In this document: positions 59,983-64,000 of the stretch, piece after piece
Position numbering within the stretch: the stretch's first letter is position 1
Layout: each line of letters begins with the position of its first letter
Origin: Azospirillum sp. RU38E
GTDB lineage: Bacteria > Pseudomonadota > Alphaproteobacteria > Azospirillales > Azospirillaceae
NCBI RefSeq assembly: GCF_900188385.1
Contig: NZ_FZOI01000011.1
Span: 1-64,000 of the forward strand
Length of the DNA: 64,000 nucleotides
Direction of reading: 5' to 3'
Notes under the pieces: model-generated
Told to the model about the DNA's origin: nothing
The model's input: the letters and a program-made list of their open reading frames with translations, nothing else
Database searches by the model: none
Translations under genes and position numbers: made by a program

Positions 59983-61362
59983 TCAACAGCCCACCACATT
60001 GACGGCCAGCCCGCCCAGGCTGGTTTCCTTATACTTGGAACTCATCTCCACGCCGGTTTGGCGCATGGTTTCAATCACCGCGTCCAGGGAGACGACGTGG
60101 CTGCCATCGCCGCGCAGGGCCAGATAGGCGGCATTGATCGCCTTCACCGCGCCCATGGTGTTGCGCTCGATGCAGGGCACCTGCACCAGCCCGCCGATCG
60201 GGTCGCAGGTCAGGCCCAGATTATGTTCCATGCCGATCTCGGCGGCATTTTCGATCTGCTGATTATTGCCGCCCAAGGCTGCGGTCAGCCCGGCGGCGGC
60301 CATGGAACAGGCCACCCCGACTTCCCCCTGGCAGCCCATTTCGGCCGCCGAGATGGAAGCGCGAATCTTGTACAGAAAACCGATGGCCGCCGCCGTCATC
60401 AGCAAGGTGCGCGATCCAGTGCGGTTGGCGCCGGACACGAAGGTCTCATAATATTTCAGCACGGCGGGCAGGATGCCGGCAGCCCCATTGGTGGGCGCCG
60501 TCACCACCCGGCCGCCGGCGGCATTCTCCTCATTCACGCTCAGCGCGTAGAGGCTGACCCATTCGAACACGTGGGACGGCTCGATCCGGGGCATACTGGC
60601 CATCAGGGTCTGATGCAGGGAACGGGCGCGGCGGCGCACCTTCAGCCCGCCCGGCAGGATGCCATCCTGCCGGCAGCCGCGCTCGATGCAATCCAGCATG
60701 GCCTGGCGCACCTTGTCGACAAACTCCACCGTCTCGGCCCGGCTGCGGAACGCCTCCTCATTGGCCCAGACAATATCGGCGATGGACAGGCCCTTCTGTT
60801 CCCCGATGGTCAGCAGCTCGGCACCGGAACTGAACGGGTGGGGCAGGGTGACATTGGGCCGGTCGCCGGCATCGGCCCCTTCCATGCGGATGGCCCCGCC
60901 ACCCACGGAATAGAAAACCTGCTCCAGCTGCCGCCCATCGACATAATGCGCGGTAAAGCGCATGGCATTGGCATGGAAGGGCAGGAATTCCCCCATGCGA
61001 AAGCGCAGATGGTCCGCTTCCACAAAATGGATCGCCGTACCACCGCCCAGGGGCAGTGACTGGTCGCGTGCAATGGCGGCGATCAGGTCCGGCACGGCAT
61101 TGGGATCAATGCGGTCCGGCAGCCAGCCGGACAGGCCCAGCAGCACAGCATGGTCGGTGGCATGGCCCTTGCCGGTCAGCGCCAGCGAACCATAAAGATC
61201 GCAGGTGACCATATCCGGCTGGCCATGGGCAGTGGCCATGGCGGCAAAAACCGCCCCTGCCCGCATGGGCCCCACCGTGTGGGAACTGGACGGGCCGATG
61301 CCGATGGTGAACAGATCGGTCACCGAAAGGGAAGGGAACAGCGGGGTGGCGGCAATGGTCAC
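59983..61362 (-). CDS. sdaA: L-serine dehydratase (iron-sulfur type)
   Basis: Single-chain L-serine ammonia-lyase converting serine to pyruvate and ammonia. With the GTG at 61362 (AGGAG 11 bases upstream) it has 459 residues, the normal length. The beta domain begins [20 protein letters not shown] with MRAGAVFA. The alpha domain carries the [4Fe-4S] cysteines: one in DCIERGCRQ, one in [20 protein letters not shown] and one in [20 protein letters not shown], plus [17 protein letters not shown]. The last cysteine is at the extreme C-terminus (VNVVGC), the tail cysteine known from this family. The frame is open further upstream, but that part runs through the riboswitch and is not protein-like. 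A tandem glycine riboswitch precedes the gene, so expression probably responds to glycine. Confidence 0.94.
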   Translation of the reverse strand: MTIAATPLFPSLSVTDLFTIGIGPSSSHTVGPMRAGAVFAAMATAHGQPDMVTCDLYGSLALTGKGHATDHAVLLGLSGWLPDRIDPNAVPDLIAAIARDQSLPLGGGTAIHFVEADHLRFRMGEFLPFHANAMRFTAHYVDGRQLEQVFYSVGGGAIRMEGADAGDRPNVTLPHPFSSGAELLTIGEQKGLSIADIVWANEEAFRSRAETVEFVDKVRQAMLDCIERGCRQDGILPGGLKVRRRARSLHQTLMASMPRIEPSHVFEWVSLYALSVNEENAAGGRVVTAPTNGAAGILPAVLKYYETFVSGANRTGSRTLLMTAAAIGFLYKIRASISAAEMGCQGEVGVACSMAAAGLTAALGGNNQQIENAAEIGMEHNLGLTCDPIGGLVQVPCIERNTMGAVKAINAAYLALRGDGSHVVSLDAVIETMRQTGVEMSSKYKETSLGGLAVNVVGC

Positions 61363-61383
61363 GATGGCGGACACTCCTGGCGT

Positions 61384-61401
61384 GGCGGCTTTTCTGCCGC
61401 C
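61384..61401 (-). promoter_or_regulatory. Hairpin between riboswitch and sdaA ribosome binding site
   Basis: GGCGGC/GCCGCC arms around a 6-base loop lie immediately before the GCCAGGAG Shine-Dalgarno of sdaA. It is not followed by a T-run, which favours control of translation over termination in the expression platform. Confidence 0.5.
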
Positions 61402-61404
61402 CGG

Positions 61405-61566
61405 TTGTGCCCGCTCTGTCTGTTTGCCTGAGATCGCTATCCCTTCGGCGGGCGCGCGAAGCGCCACTTTCCAGATATTATGTCCGACGGGTCCTTTTGC
61501 CTGAGAGTTTCCGGGGCGGTTGCTCCTTCGGCGCTGGCGCAGGGCCAGTCTCTCCCTCGTCGGGTA
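61405..61566 (-). ncRNA. Tandem glycine riboswitch
   Basis: Two adjacent aptamers with glycine-riboswitch consensus on the minus strand. Aptamer I (about 61484-61563) reads GAGGGAGAGACTGG, CGCCGAAGGAGCAA and GGAAACTCTCAGGCAAAAGG, closed by pairing of CCGACGAGGG-side and CCCGTCGG-side bases. Aptamer II (about 61409-61481) reads CTGGAAAGTGGCG, CGCCGAAGGGATAGCGA and TCTCAGGCAAACAGACAGAG. The short linker and order are those of natural tandem glycine riboswitches. It lies directly upstream of sdaA. Confidence 0.93.
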
Positions 61567-61595
61567 GCATCCATTCCATTGTTGCAGGGCTGCTG

Positions 61596-61886
61596 TCAAG
61601 CCATGCCGTTCGCCCAGCGAACCGCCTGTTCCACCTGATCCCCTTCCAGCACCCGCAACAGGGCGACCAGCCCGCCGATGCGCCCCGGCTGGCGTTGCAC
61701 CCGGTAAATATGCGTCCACAGCCCGCGGCTGCGATGCAGCACCACGAACAGGGCGCGGTCGCCCTCGGTGGGGCCGACCGGCTGCACCTGATCGCCAGGG
61801 GCGGCAATCAGGTCACGCAGCCATTCATCACCCGGATGAAAGGGGGCGGGGGCCAAGGGTGCGGTCACAAACATCATGCACTCCAC
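61596..61886 (-). CDS. Small hypothetical protein
   Basis: About 95 residues, with GGAG 6-9 bases before the paired ATGs at 61880/61877 (the frame also opens at 61886). The second half looks protein-like and regular (RALFVVLHRSRGLWTHIYRV, then GRIGGLVALLRVLEGDQVEQ). There is no signal peptide, membrane segment or known motif. It ends about 30 bases before the glycine riboswitch on the same strand. I do not recognise a family and cannot propose a function. Confidence 0.5.
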   Translation of the reverse strand: MECMMFVTAPLAPAPFHPGDEWLRDLIAAPGDQVQPVGPTEGDRALFVVLHRSRGLWTHIYRVQRQPGRIGGLVALLRVLEGDQVEQAVRWANGMA

Positions 61887-61918
61887 AAAAGGCGCCTACA
61901 GGGCCACAGGAGGCAGAC

Positions 61919-62049
61919 GTGACGGGACCAAGCCAAAGGGTGGAGAGAGAATCGCCGCCCGCTTCGTTGCCGGTGAACCGGCCGCATCGCCCCGTCAGAG
62001 GCCGCCACCTTGCCCGGGTAGGCAGGTTGGCGCCGGACCCAAGTCCGGC
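61919..62049. other. Structured intergenic sequence, unassigned
   Basis: The gap 61887-62114 has no convincing frame but several inverted repeats: GCCGGT/ACCGGC (61969-61982), TGCC/GGCA inside a longer imperfect GCCACC...GGTTGGC stem (62004-62031), GCCGGAC/GTCCGGC (62032-62049) and an enclosing GACGGG/CCCGTC pair (61921-61926 with 61991-61996). This could be a small RNA or leader, strand unknown. It fits no RNA family I can name. Confidence 0.35.
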
Positions 62050-62114
62050 TCTGGATGCTGGAAGAAATCTTCCTGGCGCCGCTTTTATCCCAGATGGGCT
62101 GTCGGCGCAAGGGT

Positions 62115-62152
62115 ATGAAAAAGCCCCGCCCGGCGAAAGACCGGGTGGGGCT
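62115..62152 (-). terminator. recA terminator
   Basis: A 12-bp stem with one G-T pair (AGCCCCACCCGG on the minus strand with CCGGGCGGGGCT) and a 7-base loop, followed by TTTTC. It lies about 30 bases after the recA stop. Confidence 0.85.
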
Positions 62153-62183
62153 GCGGAACGATCCCCGTGCGAGGGAGAAAGGA

Positions 62184-63260
62184 TCATTCGGGGCTGGAGG
62201 CATCCCCATCGGTTTCCGGCGTGCCCATCATGGCGCCCGCCACGATGCCGGCATTGGCGCGGATTTTCTGTTCGATGCTGTCGGCCACGGCCGGGTTGCT
62301 GCGCAGGAAGGTCTTGGCGTTTTCACGCCCCTGCCCAATGCGCTGCCCGTCATAGGAGAACCAGGAACCGGATTTGTCCACCACGCCGGCCTGGATGCCC
62401 AGATCCAGCAGTTCACCCACCTTGGACACGCCTTCGCCATACATGATGTCGAATTCGACCACCCGGAAGGGCGGGGCCATCTTGTTCTTCACCACCTTCA
62501 CGCGGGTCTGGTTGCCGGTGACCGTCTCCCGGTCCTTGATGGCGCCGATGCGGCGAATATCCAGGCGAACCGAGGCATAGAATTTCAGCGCATTACCGCC
62601 GGTCGTCGTTTCCGGATTGCCGAACATGACGCCGATCTTCAGGCGGATCTGGTTGATGAAGATCACCAGACAGCGCGACTTGGAGATGGAGCTGGTCAGC
62701 TTGCGCAGCGCCTGGCTCATCAGGCGGGCGTGCAGGCCGACATGGCTGTCGCCCATTTCGCCTTCCAGTTCGGCGCGCGGCACCAGGGCCGCCACCGAAT
62801 CCACCACCAGCACGTCGATAGCACCGGAGCGCACCAGCGTGTCGGCGATTTCCAGGGCCTGTTCGCCGGCATCGGGCTGGGAGATCAGCAGCTCATCCAC
62901 ATCCACGCCCAGCTTGCGGGCATAGGAAGGGTCGAGCGCATGTTCAGCATCCACAAAGGCGCAGACGCCGCCATTCTTCTGTGCCTGGGCGATGGCGTGC
63001 AAGGCCAGCGTGGTCTTGCCCGAGCTTTCCGGCCCATAAATTTCAACGATGCGGCCACGTGGGAGACCGCCGATACCCAGGGCGATATCCAAACCCAGCG
63101 AACCGGTGGACACGACTTCCATTTCGGAAATCGCCTCCTTGGCACCGAGCTTCATGATGGAGCCCTTGCCAAAGGCGCGTTCGATCTGGCCGAGTGCTGC
63201 GTCCAGAGCTTTTTGCTTGTCCATGGGTGTTTCAACCAGACGAAGTGGAGCTGCCGACAT
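62184..63260 (-). CDS. recA: Recombinase RecA
   Basis: RecA forms ATP-dependent filaments on single-stranded DNA for homologous recombination and triggers LexA self-cleavage. The 358 residues are of normal length. N-terminal [20 protein letters not shown] with SIMKLG, Walker [30 protein letters not shown], Walker [12 protein letters not shown] with [12 protein letters not shown], loop L2 [20 protein letters not shown] with GNALKFYAS, and an acidic C-terminus are all present. The ATG at 63260 has AGGGG about 8 bases upstream; an ATG just before DKQKAL (63224) is the start used in many relatives. It stands alone, with a strong terminator and an SOS-box-like site upstream. Confidence 0.98.
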   Translation of the reverse strand: MSAAPLRLVETPMDKQKALDAALGQIERAFGKGSIMKLGAKEAISEMEVVSTGSLGLDIALGIGGLPRGRIVEIYGPESSGKTTLALHAIAQAQKNGGVCAFVDAEHALDPSYARKLGVDVDELLISQPDAGEQALEIADTLVRSGAIDVLVVDSVAALVPRAELEGEMGDSHVGLHARLMSQALRKLTSSISKSRCLVIFINQIRLKIGVMFGNPETTTGGNALKFYASVRLDIRRIGAIKDRETVTGNQTRVKVVKNKMAPPFRVVEFDIMYGEGVSKVGELLDLGIQAGVVDKSGSWFSYDGQRIGQGRENAKTFLRSNPAVADSIEQKIRANAGIVAGAMMGTPETDGDASSPE

Positions 63261-63314
63261 AATTGTCCCCTTCCTTCTCGCACGGATAGGTGTCTGCGTT
63301 CAACTGAACCTGTT

Positions 63315-63329
63315 GTACGCGATTTGTTC
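63315..63329. promoter_or_regulatory. SOS-box-like LexA site upstream of recA
   Basis: GTACGCGATTTGTTC differs by one base from the alphaproteobacterial LexA consensus GTTC-N7-GTTC and lies about 55 bases before the recA start. An overlapping-region palindrome GTTCAACTGAAC (63298-63309) is nearby. Position and context fit SOS control of recA. Confidence 0.55.
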
Positions 63330-63415
63330 TTGGCTGCCAAGTGGAAATGTTCTTATTCCGTTCGCGTTCATGCGCCCCCTGTCGCGGCAACCCGAAAGGC
63401 GTTAGGATCGGCCCC

Positions 63416-63736
63416 ATGATATTGCCCCGTCGCCCCCTGGCATTGTCCGCCCTTACGCTGCTGACCGCTGTTGCCGCCGCGGGGGCGGAGCCATCAGCTG
63501 CACCGGAAAAGGAGGCGTCGCCCCCCGTGGCGGATGAGGTGATCGTCACCGGGCGACGCAATGGGGAACCCGGCTTTCAGGAACAGCAGGAATATCACGA
63601 TCAGGAATATCGCCGCCTGAAGCAGATTTACGATCCTGATCCGCCGCCGATTCCGCGCGGCGATCAACTGACGCGGATGCCGGAAGCCGTATCCTCCACC
63701 GTGCAGGGCCAGCCCACGCTGATGGAACGGTTCTGA
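63416..63736 (+). CDS. Small exported hypothetical protein
   Basis: A 106-residue protein. An ATG at 63416 is preferred because a clear signal peptide follows directly (RRPLALSALTLLTAVAAAGA). The mature part is short and charged, with VADEVIVTGRRNGEPGF, which recalls the plug start of TonB-dependent receptors (VIVTGRR), then a Gln/Glu/Tyr-rich EQQEYHDQEYRRLKQIYDPD and a proline patch. It has no domain I can name. Its stop overlaps the start of the next gene (TGATG), so the two are co-expressed. It is divergent from recA across a 155-base gap. Confidence 0.65.
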   Translation: MILPRRPLALSALTLLTAVAAAGAEPSAAPEKEASPPVADEVIVTGRRNGEPGFQEQQEYHDQEYRRLKQIYDPDPPPIPRGDQLTRMPEAVSSTVQGQPTLMERF

Positions 63737-64000
63737 TGATCGCTGGTGTGAAGGATTTGATCGCCGCCGCAGGCCGGGCAGAGGCGCGGGGCGATGGGCC
63801 GGGCGCGCTCAGCCTGTGGGAACAGGTGCTGACCCTTGCGCCCGATCATGCCATTGCCCTGCTGACCCTGGGGGACGCGGCGAGGCGGGCCGGCGACAAG
63901 AGGCGGGCGGAAGGCCTGTTGCGCCGTGCCCTGGCCGCCTCCCCCGCCTTGGTCCCCGCCCGCTGTGCCCTGGCCAACCTTTTCCTGCATGATGGGCGGG
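63736..64000 (+). CDS. TPR-repeat protein, 5' part only
   Basis: An ATG overlapping the previous stop opens a frame that runs off the window after 88 residues. It shows tetratricopeptide-type helices: GRAEARGDGPGALSLWEQVL with TLAPDHAIALLTLGDAARRA, then GDKRRAEGLLRRALAASPAL and VPARCALANLFLHDGR. Many alphaproteobacterial proteins with such N-terminal TPRs continue into a sulfotransferase, glycosyltransferase or oxygenase domain, but that part is outside the window, so no function can be given. Confidence 0.75.
   Translation, partial: MIAGVKDLIAAAGRAEARGDGPGALSLWEQVLTLAPDHAIALLTLGDAARRAGDKRRAEGLLRRALAASPALVPARCALANLFLHDGR

Noticed and set aside
60058-61059. Long + strand frame opposite sdaA
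   Set aside because: Shadow of the clear serine dehydratase gene.
61363-61719. N-terminal extension of the serine dehydratase frame
   Set aside because: It runs through the glycine riboswitch and is not protein-like; the GTG at 61362 gives the normal family length.
62055-63419. Long + strand frame opposite recA
   Set aside because: RecA on the minus strand is unmistakable; the opposite frame has no features and low-complexity composition.

Overview
The window is GC-rich DNA from an alphaproteobacterium. Gene content and protein style (RecA, MsrPQ, SapC, GAF/HlyD proteins, GCC/CTG-rich codons) suggest Rhodospirillales, Azospirillum/Niveispirillum-like. This is an inference from recognisable families, not a computed placement.

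Layout. Positions 1-1900 are a mobile-element scar: a decayed IS1380 transposase piece, a dispersed hairpin repeat and an apparently intact IS110-family transposase. A TPR-methyltransferase (1920-3245) and a SapC-family protein (3660-4421) follow. From 4531 to 51737 lies one functional block on the + strand: TolC-type outer-membrane channel, HlyD adaptor, GAF-HlyD membrane adaptor, PqqD-like/M50/HlyD fusion and a short SecA-like ATPase, nearly all overlapping or touching. After a 146-base gap comes a single 38.6-kb gene for a protein of about 12,860 residues (roughly 1.2-1.3 MDa) that begins with an arginine-rich stretch and a LEPR-XLL motif. The rest of the window holds ordinary genes: a HAD-family protein with its LacI-type regulator, an AraC-type regulator, a DUF2189 membrane protein, an HSL-type alpha/beta hydrolase, the msrPQ pair, L-serine dehydratase behind a tandem glycine riboswitch, recA, a small exported protein and the start of a TPR protein cut by the window edge.

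How the genes may work together. The block contains neither an ABC exporter nor a two-partner (TpsB) pore, yet it encodes a giant cysteine-poor beta-repeat protein. The simplest reading is a dedicated export route. The SecA-like ATPase would supply energy. The M50/HlyD and GAF/HlyD membrane proteins would make the inner-membrane gate and periplasmic bridge, and the TolC protein the outer-membrane exit. The PqqD-like (RRE-type) domain on the M50 protein is a natural candidate for recognising the LEPR-XLL leader of the giant substrate, and the M50 site a candidate for cutting it. These roles are inferred from domains and gene order only. I know of no described secretion system with this set, and consider it the best candidate here for an undescribed system.

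The giant gene is built in zones: a unique N-terminus; nine superrepeats of about 1.06 kb, two of them freshly duplicated; a glycine/alanine-rich hydrophobic repeat zone; non-repetitive inserts (one aspartate-rich); a long FHA-like beta-repeat zone; and a final A-B-A tandem repeat. A small module with a Y-x-Y-x-G ... D-L ... Y/F ... W pattern recurs about thirteen times through its first half.
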